From the NCBI GenBank assembly GCA_035286595.1, contig DATEDA010000118.1:5658-69657 (forward strand): DNA of 64,000 nucleotides, in the 5' to 3' direction. Below are positions 8,418 through 16,458 of the stretch, one piece after another; position 1 is the first letter of the stretch; each line of letters begins with the position of its first letter. The position numbers and the translations under genes were made by a program. The DNA is from DATEDA01 sp035286595 (GTDB lineage: Bacteria > Pseudomonadota > Gammaproteobacteria > Burkholderiales > SG8-39). The notes under the pieces are model-generated. The model was not told the DNA's origin, made no database searches, and saw only the letters and a list, made by a program, of their open reading frames with translations.

Positions 8418-9999
8418 GCGGGGTCTCCCGCAACGCGCGCTTGAGGAGCTTGCCGTTGGCGTTCCGGGGCAGGGGTTCGGAGCGCAGGGTGAAGAAATCC
8501 GGCACCTTGTAGTCGGCCAGGTGTTGCGCGCAATGCGTGCGCAGCAGCTCGGCAGCGGCACCGTCGCGTGTCACGACGAACGCGTGCGTCTTCTCGCCGA
8601 GCACCGGGTCGGGGACAGCGACGAGCGCCGACTCGACGACCAGCGGATGCAGGCTCAGCACGCTCTCGACCTCCGCGCTGTAGACCTTGTAGCCGCCGCG
8701 GTTGATCATGTCCTTCTTGCGGTCGAAAACCCGCACGAAGCCGGCCGCGTCGATCGAGCCCAGATCACCCGACTTCCAGTAGCCGCCCTCGAACTCGCGT
8801 GCGGTGGCCTCGGGGTTGTCCCAGTAGCCGGGCACGACCATCGGCCCGGCGATCCAGAGCTCGCCCGGCTCGCCGGGCGCAACCTCGCGCCCCGCGTCGT
8901 CCATCACCTTCACGTCGCCGCACGGCACGACCGCTCCGACGCTGTCGGGATTCGCCGCCTGCCGCCCCATCGGCATGATCGTGGTCGGGGAGGTCGTCTC
9001 GGTTGCCCCGTATGCATTCATCAGCGTCAACCCGGGCAGGCGCTCCGCGAGGGCCCGGATCGTCCCCTCGGGCATCGGCGCGCCGCCGAAGCCGCCGACG
9101 CGCCAGGCGGACAGATCGAAGCGGCCGAAGTCCGGGTCGCGCAGGCACAGGTTGTAGATCGCCGGCACGACCAGCGTGTGCGTCATCCGCTCGCGCGCGG
9201 CGAGCTCGAGGAAGGCCCGCGCCTTGAACTCGCGCAGCGTGACTAGGCAGCCGCCGACCGCGAACATGGCGAGGGTGATGGCCACGAGCCCGGTAACGTG
9301 GCTCGCCGGCACCGCGAGCAACGAGCGATCGGCCGACGTGAGCCGCATGCAAAACCCATAGTGAAGCACCGAGTGGATCACGTTGAGGTGCGTGAGCACC
9401 GCGCCCTTCGGGCGGCCGGTGGTCCCCGAGGTGTACAGGATCACCGCGGGCTCCTCTTCGGCCGGATCCGCGCGCGGAGCCTCCGGCGAGCGCGCCTCGA
9501 GCAACTCGTCGAACGCAATCGCGCCGGGCGCCGCGCCGCCGACGCTCAGGCGAACGGAGAGCGCAGGCGCATCCGCGGGCGCCGGGAGGCGATCGGCGAG
9601 GGCGGCGTCGAAAGCGATCGCTTTGGCACCGCACTGATCGAGGATGAAAGCGAGTTCCGGCCGCTGCTCGCGGACGTTGATCGGGACCGCGATCGCGCCG
9701 AGCCGCAAGGTGGCGAGCAGGGCGTGCACGAACTCGCGCTCGTTCCCGAGGTACAGCGCGATCCGGTCCCCGCGCGCGAGGCCGAGACGGTGGAAGTGGC
9801 CGGCGACGCGCTCCGTGACGCGGTCGAGCTTCGCGTAGTCGAGTCGTTGCGCGCCGTCCACCAGGGCCTCGCGGTCACGGTGGCGGGCGACCGTGTCGGC
9901 GAACATCGCGTTGAGGTTCGGCGCCCGGTCCGCGAAGCAGCGCATCGCACGCCCGAAGTGGGTCTCGTCGCGGAGCGGCGGAACGGCGGTCCAATACAT
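8404..9999 (-). CDS. class I adenylate-forming acyl-CoA ligase
   Basis: This 531-residue AMP-forming ligase activates a carboxylic acid to an adenylate and then a CoA thioester. The P-loop-like A3 motif 'ILYTSGTTGRPKGAVLTH' lies near residue 180. The A5 motif is 'NAYGATETTSP', the A7 motif 'WKSGDLGSIDAAGFV', and the A8/A10 region 'DRKKDMINRGGYKVYSAEVE' ends in 'LPRNANGKLLKRALRE', with the catalytic Lys in NGK. The substrate (medium- or long-chain fatty acid or aryl acid) is not evident. The ATG at 9999 lies in a short gap before divergent rmuC. Its stop overlaps the TTG start of the hydrolase-LuxR gene, so the pair is probably translationally coupled. Confidence 0.9.
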   Translation of the reverse strand: MYWTAVPPLRDETHFGRAMRCFADRAPNLNAMFADTVARHRDREALVDGAQRLDYAKLDRVTERVAGHFHRLGLARGDRIALYLGNEREFVHALLATLRLGAIAVPINVREQRPELAFILDQCGAKAIAFDAALADRLPAPADAPALSVRLSVGGAAPGAIAFDELLEARSPEAPRADPAEEEPAVILYTSGTTGRPKGAVLTHLNVIHSVLHYGFCMRLTSADRSLLAVPASHVTGLVAITLAMFAVGGCLVTLREFKARAFLELAARERMTHTLVVPAIYNLCLRDPDFGRFDLSAWRVGGFGGAPMPEGTIRALAERLPGLTLMNAYGATETTSPTTIMPMGRQAANPDSVGAVVPCGDVKVMDDAGREVAPGEPGELWIAGPMVVPGYWDNPEATAREFEGGYWKSGDLGSIDAAGFVRVFDRKKDMINRGGYKVYSAEVESVLSLHPLVVESALVAVPDPVLGEKTHAFVVTRDGAAAELLRTHCAQHLADYKVPDFFTLRSEPLPRNANGKLLKRALRETPLDPG

Positions 10000-10062
10000 G
10001 GCGCCGGGATTGTACTCAGGCTCGGCGCATGAGCCACTCGCTTCGCTATACTCGCCGCACGC

Positions 10063-11532
10063 ATGCCCACGACGCTCTCGTCCCTGCCGGTCGACCAGCT
10101 CCTCATCGTCATCGCGGTCCTCGTGGCCGGCCTGCTCGTCGGCGTCGTCGTGGCCTGGCTCGTCGCGAGCCGGTCGAGGACGGAAGCGCTGGAGCAGGCG
10201 GCGCTCCGCTTCGAGGTCACGCGCGCCCAGCTCACCGAGCGCGCGGGAGCGGCCGACCGCGAGCTCGCGGACGCGCGGGCGCAGCTCGTGGCCGAGAACG
10301 CCAGGCTCGAAGAGAAGCGCGCCTCGGTCACCGAGTTGCACGCGCGCGCCGAGAGCCTCGCGACCGAGCTGCGCCTCGAGCGCGAGGCGACGACCGGGAA
10401 GCTCGCCGAGGTCGAGCGCGCGCGCGAGCACCTCTCGCAGGCGTTCAGCGCGCTGTCGGCGGACGCGCTCAAGAGCAACAACCAGGCGTTCATCGACCTC
10501 GCGCAGGCGACGTTCGGCAAGCTCCAGGAAGCGGCGAAGGGCGAGCTCGAGAAGCGACAGGAGGCGATCGCCGAGCTCGTCAAGCCGGTGCGCGAGTCGC
10601 TCGACAAGTTCGACGTGAAGGTGCAGGAGATCGAGAAATCGCGCGTCGGCGCGTACGCCGAGCTCAGCCAGCAGGTGCGCTCGCTGGTCGAGACCCAGAC
10701 CCAGCTGCGCAGCGAGACGTCGAACCTGGTCAAGGCCTTGCGCCAGCCGCACATCCGCGGGCGCTGGGGCGAGATGCAGCTCCGCCGCGTGGTCGAGATG
10801 GCGGGGATGCTCGCGTACTGCGACTTCGTCGAGCAGGAAAGCGCGGACACGGACGACGGCCGGCTGCGTCCGGACCTGATCGTGAAGCTGCCGGGCGGCA
10901 AGAACATCGTCGTCGACGCGAAGGCGCCGCTCAGCGCCTACCTCGACGCGGTCGAAGCCCCCGACGAGGAAACGCGCCGGGCGCGGCTCGCCGATCACGT
11001 GCGGCAGGTCCGCGACCACGTCCGGGCGCTCGGGCGCAAGTCCTACTGGGAGCAGTTCCAGCCGACGCCCGAGTTCGTCGTGCTCTTCGTGCCGGGCGAG
11101 GCGTTCTACCACGCCGCGCTCGAGCAGGACCCGTCGCTCATCGAGTTCAGCGTGGAGCAGGGCGTTACGCTCGCGGCGCCGACGACGCTGATCACGCTGC
11201 TGAAGGCGGTGGCGTACGGCTGGCGGCAGGAGGCGCTCGCCGAGAACGCGCGTCGGGTGAGCGAGCTGGGTGCCGAGCTCTACGCGCGGCTCGCGACGAT
11301 GGGGGAACACTTCGCTGCAGTCGGCAGCAGGCTCGAGGCCGCGGTGAAGTCGTACAACCTCGCCGTCGGCTCGCTCGAGTCGCGCGTCCTGGTCAGCGCG
11401 CGGAAGTTTCGCGACTTGCAGGCCGTGCCGGGAGACGCGCTCCTCGAGCCGCCCTCGCCGATCGAGGTATTGCCACGCGAGGTCCGCGCCGAGGGTCTGC
11501 TCCCGGCCCCCGACGTCGCGGCGTCCGACTGA
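10063..11532 (+). CDS. rmuC: DNA recombination protein RmuC
   Basis: This 489-residue protein has the standard RmuC layout. An N-terminal membrane helix lies at about residues 10-33, followed by a long Glu/Arg/Ala-rich coiled coil (about residues 40-230). The conserved RmuC nuclease-like domain follows with 'RGRWGEMQLRRVVEMAGM', 'RPDLIVKLPGGKNIVVDAK', 'SYWEQFQPTPEFVVLFVPGE' and 'TLITLLKAVAYGWRQE'. RmuC proteins limit DNA inversions at short repeats, probably as a DNA-processing nuclease. The gene stands alone between divergent and convergent neighbours; its stop directly abuts the end of moeA. Confidence 0.94.
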   Translation: MPTTLSSLPVDQLLIVIAVLVAGLLVGVVVAWLVASRSRTEALEQAALRFEVTRAQLTERAGAADRELADARAQLVAENARLEEKRASVTELHARAESLATELRLEREATTGKLAEVERAREHLSQAFSALSADALKSNNQAFIDLAQATFGKLQEAAKGELEKRQEAIAELVKPVRESLDKFDVKVQEIEKSRVGAYAELSQQVRSLVETQTQLRSETSNLVKALRQPHIRGRWGEMQLRRVVEMAGMLAYCDFVEQESADTDDGRLRPDLIVKLPGGKNIVVDAKAPLSAYLDAVEAPDEETRRARLADHVRQVRDHVRALGRKSYWEQFQPTPEFVVLFVPGEAFYHAALEQDPSLIEFSVEQGVTLAAPTTLITLLKAVAYGWRQEALAENARRVSELGAELYARLATMGEHFAAVGSRLEAAVKSYNLAVGSLESRVLVSARKFRDLQAVPGDALLEPPSPIEVLPREVRAEGLLPAPDVAASD

Positions 11533-12798
11533 CTACGCGAGGCCGTCCATCAGCTGGACGCTGACCAGGTCGCCGGCCTTCACGTCGCCGCGCTCGTGCT
11601 CGAGCACGATGAAGCAGTTGGCCTCGGACATCGAGCGGAGCACGCCGGAACCCTGGGTGCCGGTGATGCCCACCTGCCAGTGTCCGTCGGCGGCGCGCGA
11701 GAGAATGCCCCGCTGGTACTCGGTGCGGCCGGGCTTCTTGCGCAGCGCTGCCGTGCACGGGACGCGCACCATGGGCAAGACGAAATCGTCGGTCCGGCCG
11801 GCGAGCGTGAGCAGCGCGTCGCGCACGAACTCGTAGAACGTCACCATCACCGCGACCGGGTTGCCAGGCAGCCCGAAGAAGTACGCGTCGCCGATCCGGC
11901 CGAACGCCATCGGCCGTCCCGGGCGCATCGCGATCTTCCAGAACAGCACCTCCCCGAGCCGCGCGAGGAGGCTCCGCGTGAAGTCGGCTTCGCCGACCGA
12001 CACGCCGCCCGAGCTGACGATGGCGTCAGCCGTGGCGGCGGCCTGCTTGAACGCCCGCTCGAGCGCCGCCGGGTCGTCGCGCACGACGCCCATGTCGATC
12101 ACGTCGACGCCCAGGCGCGCGAGCATCCCGTAGATCGTGTAGCGGTTGGAGTCGTAGACCTCGCCCTCCTTGAGCGCCGCGCCGATCGAGGCCAGCTCGT
12201 CGCCGGTCGAGAAGAAGGCGACGCGGAGCTTCCGCCGCACTGCGACCTCGGCGAGGCCGAGGGAGGCGAGGAGTCCGAGCTCCGCGGGCCGCACCGGGTA
12301 GCCCGCCCGCAGCACGATGCGGCCCAGCGCGAGGTCCTCGCCGGCGAGCCGGCGGTTCTGGCCGGTCTTCTGCCCCGGGGGCACCACGATGCGGTCGCCT
12401 TCGGCGCGGACGACCTCCTGGATCACGACGGTATCGGTTCCCGGAGGCATCACCGCGCCGGTCATCACGCGCACGCATTCGCCCGCGCCGACCCGGCCCT
12501 CGAAGACGCGACCGGCGAACGCCGTGCCCAGCTCACGCAGGACCGTCTCGCGGCCCGGATCGAGGTCGGCGCCGCGCACCGCCCAGCCGTCCATGGCCGA
12601 GTTGTCGTGCGCCGGGACGTTCACCGTCGACACCACGTCCTCGCCGAGCACGCGACCGAGGCTCGCGCGCACCGCGACCCGCTCGTTCGCGGCGATCGGC
12701 GCGAGCAACTGACGGATGACCTCGCGCGCCTTGTCGACCGGGAGCGCATCGGGGTCGTAGCCGTCCAGGCAGCTCACGATGTGCTTGAGCGAGCTCAT
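11533..12798 (-). CDS. moeA: molybdopterin molybdenumtransferase MoeA (copy 1)
   Basis: This 421-residue MoeA inserts metal into adenylylated molybdopterin, the final step of basal cofactor synthesis. Visible motifs are 'DNSAMDGWAVRG' (about residues 67-78), 'TGAVMPPGTDTVV', 'STGDEL', 'SSGGVSVGEADF', 'MRPGRPMAFG' and 'FFGLPGNPVAVMV'. Domain order and length are normal. Its ATG overlaps the mobA stop as ATGA, so it is translationally coupled in a leftward moaA-fdhD-mobA-moeA operon beside the formate dehydrogenase genes. A second moeA (33432-34652) is clearly a paralogue of different sequence. Confidence 0.95.
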   Translation of the reverse strand: MSSLKHIVSCLDGYDPDALPVDKAREVIRQLLAPIAANERVAVRASLGRVLGEDVVSTVNVPAHDNSAMDGWAVRGADLDPGRETVLRELGTAFAGRVFEGRVGAGECVRVMTGAVMPPGTDTVVIQEVVRAEGDRIVVPPGQKTGQNRRLAGEDLALGRIVLRAGYPVRPAELGLLASLGLAEVAVRRKLRVAFFSTGDELASIGAALKEGEVYDSNRYTIYGMLARLGVDVIDMGVVRDDPAALERAFKQAAATADAIVSSGGVSVGEADFTRSLLARLGEVLFWKIAMRPGRPMAFGRIGDAYFFGLPGNPVAVMVTFYEFVRDALLTLAGRTDDFVLPMVRVPCTAALRKKPGRTEYQRGILSRAADGHWQVGITGTQGSGVLRSMSEANCFIVLEHERGDVKAGDLVSVQLMDGLA

Positions 12799-13391
12799 CC
12801 CCGCTTCTCGAACTCCGTCAGCTCGTCCCGGGTGTTGATGTTGGAGAAGGCCTCCGCCTCGTCGTCGAACGGCACCTCGATGACCTTCAGGGCGGCGTAC
12901 CACGCGTCGATCTTGCGCCCACCCCCCTCGAGGAACCCGGCCAGATGCGTCGACAGCGACTCGCGCACCAGCGCGAACACCGGGTGCGGCTGGTCGCCGG
13001 TCTTCGCCACCGCGAGGTCGGCATGGTTCGCCACGAGCGCCGCGTGCAGGCGTGAAACGAGGTCGTGCGGCAGGAAGGGCGAGTCGCAGGGCACGGTCAC
13101 CAGGAACGGGTGAACATTGACCTTCAGGCCCGCGTGCAATCCGGCGAGCGGGCCGGCGAAGCCGCCGATCTGGTCGCTCACGACGCGGCAGCCGTAGCGC
13201 GCGTACTCGACCTGGTGCTGGTTGGCGTTGATGACGACCTCGGTGACCTGCGGCTTCAGCCGCTCGAGCACCCACTCGACCATCGGCCGGCCGCGCAGCA
13301 GTTGCAGGCCCTTGTCGACGCCGCCCATCCGACGGCCCTGGCCGCCGGCGAGGATGAGCCCGGTGACCCGGACGGGGTCGCGGAGGTCCAC
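12795..13391 (-). CDS. mobA: molybdenum cofactor guanylyltransferase MobA
   Basis: MobA links GMP to Mo-molybdopterin to form the MGD cofactor needed by formate dehydrogenase. The 198-residue product opens with the nucleotide-binding 'LAGGQGRRMGGVDKGLQ' (about residues 14-30) and has 'GPLAGLHAGL', the Mg-binding 'VPCDSPFLP' and 'PHPVFALV', all typical. The start is assigned to a GTG at 13391 that shares one base with the fdhD stop codon; no ATG exists before the nucleotide-binding loop. It overlaps moeA by four bases. Confidence 0.94.
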   Translation of the reverse strand: MDLRDPVRVTGLILAGGQGRRMGGVDKGLQLLRGRPMVEWVLERLKPQVTEVVINANQHQVEYARYGCRVVSDQIGGFAGPLAGLHAGLKVNVHPFLVTVPCDSPFLPHDLVSRLHAALVANHADLAVAKTGDQPHPVFALVRESLSTHLAGFLEGGGRKIDAWYAALKVIEVPFDDEAEAFSNINTRDELTEFEKRG

Positions 13392-14239
13392 TACGCCAGC
13401 ATCGTCGGCATCGCGGTCTTCACGAACCGATGCTTGCCGGTGAAGAGCAGGTAGTGCCGGTTCACCGCCCGTCCAAGCATCGTGAGGCCGACCTTGTCGG
13501 CGATCCGCCAGCCCATCTGCGTGAGCCCGGAGCGCGAGACCAGGAACGGGATGCGCATCTGCGCGCACTTGATCACCATCTCGGAGGTGAGCCGCCCGGT
13601 GGTGTAGAAGATCTTGTCGGAGCCGTCGACGCCGTCGAGCCACATCTGGCCGGCGATCGCGTCGACCGCGTTGTGGCGGCCGACGTCCTCGACGAAGGTG
13701 ATGATCCGGCTCGCGCCGTCGTCGTTCGTCGCGAGCGCGCAGCCGTGCACCGCGCCGGCGGTCTTGTAGATCGTCTCGTGCCGGCGAACGAGGTCGAGCA
13801 GCGCGTACAGCGTCTCCTCGGTGAGCCGGACATCCTCGCGCAGCTTGATCGACTCGACCTCCTCCATGAGATCGCCGAACACCGTCCCCTGGCCGCAACC
13901 GGTGGTCACCGTGCGCTTCTTCATCTTGTCGGCGAGTCCCTTGATCCCCTTGCGCGTGGTGACGACGACCGAATCGGTCTCCCAGTCGACCTGGACCGCG
14001 GCGATCTCCTGGAGCGAGCGCGCGAGCCGCTGGTTGCGGAGGTAGCCGATCGCGAGTGCCTCGGGCGCCTGGCCGAGCGTCATCAGCGTGACGATCTCGC
14101 GCTTGTCGACGTAGAGCGTGAGCGGGTGCTCGCCGGCGATCGGCGTCGGCAGCGCCTCGCCGCGCTCGTTCAGCGCCTCGACGTCGAAGGTCGCCGGGCG
14201 CGCGGCGTTGGTCAGTTGCGGCCTGGAGGGGGTCTTCAT
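13391..14239 (-). CDS. fdhD: formate dehydrogenase sulfurtransferase FdhD
   Basis: FdhD moves sulfur from a cysteine desulfurase onto the bis-MGD cofactor, which is required for an active formate dehydrogenase. The 282-residue protein shows 'REIVTLMTLGQAPEALAIGY' early on, the catalytic-loop region 'TVTTGCGQGTVFGD' near residue 115, 'GAVHGCALA', 'FVEDVGRHNAVDAIAG' and 'GRLTSEMVIKCAQMRIP'. The loop carries one Cys (TGCGQG), whereas E. coli FdhD has a CxxC in this region. Position directly beside moaA and the FDH operon supports the role. Confidence 0.95.
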   Translation of the reverse strand: MKTPSRPQLTNAARPATFDVEALNERGEALPTPIAGEHPLTLYVDKREIVTLMTLGQAPEALAIGYLRNQRLARSLQEIAAVQVDWETDSVVVTTRKGIKGLADKMKKRTVTTGCGQGTVFGDLMEEVESIKLREDVRLTEETLYALLDLVRRHETIYKTAGAVHGCALATNDDGASRIITFVEDVGRHNAVDAIAGQMWLDGVDGSDKIFYTTGRLTSEMVIKCAQMRIPFLVSRSGLTQMGWRIADKVGLTMLGRAVNRHYLLFTGKHRFVKTAMPTMLA

Positions 14240-15324
14240 CCGCCGATGTACGACATCTCGATCTTGCGGCTCTTCGCGGTCTCCGCGGTACGGATCTCCG
14301 AGTAGCGGTCGGACCGCGCGCGCCAGATTCCGGCGATCGCGCCCTCGATGTCGCGATCGGACGCGGCACCGCGCAGCAGCGCGCGCAGATCGTAGCCGGA
14401 GGCGGCGAAGAGACAGGTGTAGAGCATGCCGTCGGTCGAGAGCCGGGCGCGGGTGCAGGTCCGGCAGAACGCCTGCGTGACCGATGAGATCACGCCGATC
14501 TCGCCGCTGCCGTCGCGGTAGCGCCAGCGCTCGGCGACCTCGCCGAAGTAGTTCGCGTCCACCGGCTCGACGGCGAGCTCGGCGGCGATGCGCCGAACGA
14601 CCTCCGCGGAGGGCACGACGTCGTCCATGCGCCAGCCGTTCGAGCTGCCCACGTCCATGAACTCGATGAAGCGCACGATGTGGCCGGTGCCCTTGAACCG
14701 CCGCGCCATCGCGACGATGGTGTGGTCGTTCACGCCGCGCTTGACGACCATGTTGATCTTGACCGGGGCGAGCCCGGCCGCGGTCGCCGCGTCGATCCCC
14801 TCGAGCACCCGGGCGACCGGGAAGTCGACGTCGTTCATCGTCCGGAACACCTCGTCGTCGAGCGAGTCGAGGCTGACGGTCACGCGCTGCAGCCCCGCGT
14901 CCTTGAGCGAGCGCGCCTTGTGCGCGAGCACCGAGCCGTTGGTCGTGAGCGTGAGGTCGAGGCCGCCGAGCGCGGCGAGCATCTCGATCAGCCGCTCGAG
15001 GCCCTTCCGCAGGAGCGGCTCGCCGCCCGTGAGCCGGATCTTCTCGGTGCCGTGCGCCTTGAAGATGCGGGCGAGGCGGGTGATCTCCTCGAACGACAGC
15101 ACCTCGCTCCGCGGCAGGAACTCGTAGCCGGGACCGAAGATGTCCTTCGGCATGCAATAGGTGCAGCGGAAGTTGCAGCGGTCGGTCACCGAGATCCTCA
15201 GGTCGCGCAGCGGCCGCGCGAGCGTGTCCGCGGACGGCGCGGAGCGCTCGGCATCGCTTGTCCCCACGCGAGGCAGGGGCATTGCGCGCCGCGTGTCGAC
15301 GAGGGGGATCACTCGGTCGGTCAT
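14236..15324 (-). CDS. moaA: GTP 3',8-cyclase MoaA
   Basis: MoaA is the radical-SAM enzyme that starts molybdopterin synthesis from GTP. The 362-residue product has the SAM cluster CxxxCxxC at Cys50, Cys54 and Cys57, 'TGGEPLLRKGLE', 'SLDSL', and the second C-terminal cluster in 'FCRTCTRARLSTDG' plus 'LYTC'. It ends in the MoaA-typical Gly-Gly. I used the ATG at 15324 with GAGG upstream; an in-frame extension of about 45 codons to 15459 lacks any family feature. It is first in the leftward operon and divergent from the DUF3305-led FDH operon. Confidence 0.95.
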   Translation of the reverse strand: MTDRVIPLVDTRRAMPLPRVGTSDAERSAPSADTLARPLRDLRISVTDRCNFRCTYCMPKDIFGPGYEFLPRSEVLSFEEITRLARIFKAHGTEKIRLTGGEPLLRKGLERLIEMLAALGGLDLTLTTNGSVLAHKARSLKDAGLQRVTVSLDSLDDEVFRTMNDVDFPVARVLEGIDAATAAGLAPVKINMVVKRGVNDHTIVAMARRFKGTGHIVRFIEFMDVGSSNGWRMDDVVPSAEVVRRIAAELAVEPVDANYFGEVAERWRYRDGSGEIGVISSVTQAFCRTCTRARLSTDGMLYTCLFAASGYDLRALLRGAASDRDIEGAIAGIWRARSDRYSEIRTAETAKSRKIEMSYIGG

Positions 15325-15439
15325 GTCAAAGCTTGCCTCGGTCCACCGGAACCACGCATCATAGGTGCCGGGATCGCACCGGTCTCCATATTGCTCGCAA
15401 CCCGTGAATTCTAGTGAGAAAGGGACGTCTGCTCCAGGT

Positions 15440-15889
15440 GTGCCGATCGCCGTGGTCATGGAGCGGCAACGGCTTGCGAACCGGTGGCAATCGGAGCGCT
15501 GGGAACCGGTCGAGATCGTCCCCGACCCGGGCGAGGCCGGGACGCGTCTGCTGATGGAGGACAGCGAGCGTGCGCGATGGTTGCATCCCGGGTTCGCGAT
15601 CGAGCTCCACCGCGACGAGGCGGAGGGCTACTACCTCAACCTCACCACGGCGGCGCCCTACGTCTTCGTGATGTGGCGGCTGGAAGACGGCCTGGCGACG
15701 CCGAAGGTGGTCACGGTGAGCTACCACGAGGCCGGGCGCATGATGGACGGCGGCGAGCAGGTCGACGGCGTGCCGATGCCGCCGGGCCTCATGGCGTGGG
15801 TGGACGAGTTCGTGCGTACGCACTACCGGCCGGAGCCGAAGAAGCAGAGGATCCGGCCGCCGTCGTTCAAGGGCGCGAAGCGAGATTGA
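15440..15889 (+). CDS. DUF3305 protein, formate dehydrogenase operon
   Basis: This approximately 149-residue cytosolic protein begins 'VPIAVVMERQRLANRWQSER', which is the recognisable DUF3305 opening. Other conserved-looking blocks are 'GFAIELHRDEAEGYYLNL' and 'PYVFVMWRLED'. DUF3305 genes are found almost only at the head of formate dehydrogenase operons in beta- and gammaproteobacteria, and their biochemical function is unknown. The start is uncertain: I used GTG 15440, but ATG 15458 or the upstream ATG 15365 are possible. Four bases separate it from the DUF3306 gene. Confidence 0.8.
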   Translation: MPIAVVMERQRLANRWQSERWEPVEIVPDPGEAGTRLLMEDSERARWLHPGFAIELHRDEAEGYYLNLTTAAPYVFVMWRLEDGLATPKVVTVSYHEAGRMMDGGEQVDGVPMPPGLMAWVDEFVRTHYRPEPKKQRIRPPSFKGAKRD

Positions 15890-15893
15890 TTGG

Positions 15894-16457
15894 ATGTCGA
15901 GCGAGGGCGACTTCCTGAACCGCTGGTCGCGGCGCAAGCACGCCGCGCGCCGCGGCGCGGCCTTGCCCGAGCCTGATCCGCCGCCGGCGACTGAAGCTCC
16001 GCCTGCTTCGTCGCCATCGATGCCGGCAGCAGAGGCGCCTGCGCCGGAGTTGCCACCGGTGGACTCGCTGAAGGGCCTCGAGTCCGAGTACAAGGACTTC
16101 CTGCGCCCGGATGTCGATCCCGCGACGCGGAGTGCCGCGCTGAGAAAGCTCTTCGGCGATCCGCACTTCAACCAGATGGACGGGCTCGACACCTATATCG
16201 ACGACTACTCGAAGGAAGATCCGATCCCGCCCGCGATGCTGCGTGCGCTCAACCAGGCGCGCACCCTTGGGCTGTTCGAGAAGGAGGAGCGGGAGGAGGA
16301 GGAGGAGAAGAGAAGGGCGGAAGGTTCCACGACCGAGCCGACCCCCGCCGCGACGCCGACGGAAACGACCGCGCTGGAGCCGCCTGCCGAGCCGCCGTCC
16401 GTCGAACCGACTGCACCGTCACCAGCCGAGCAGACCACGAAGACGTCGGGGGCGTGA
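15894..16457 (+). CDS. DUF3306 protein, formate dehydrogenase operon
   Basis: This 187-residue protein starts with the DUF3306 signature 'GDFLNRWSRRKHAAR' (residues 5-19). A conserved middle follows: 'LPPVDSLKGLESEYKDFLRP', 'LRKLFGDPHFNQMDGLDTYI' and 'DPIPPAMLRALNQA'. The N-terminal linker and the C-terminal tail are Pro/Ala/Glu-rich and look disordered. The family accompanies DUF3305 in FDH operons, with a suggested but unproven role in assembling the enzyme. Only two bases separate it from the polyferredoxin gene, so all are one transcript. Confidence 0.87.
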   Translation: MSSEGDFLNRWSRRKHAARRGAALPEPDPPPATEAPPASSPSMPAAEAPAPELPPVDSLKGLESEYKDFLRPDVDPATRSAALRKLFGDPHFNQMDGLDTYIDDYSKEDPIPPAMLRALNQARTLGLFEKEEREEEEEKRRAEGSTTEPTPAATPTETTALEPPAEPPSVEPTAPSPAEQTTKTSGA

Positions 16458-16458
16458 G

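Noticed and set aside
15325..15439. Sigma-54 or other promoter for the FDH operon
   Set aside because: The divergent gap has no clean GG-N10-GC or -35/-10 pair that stands out from chance; left unannotated.
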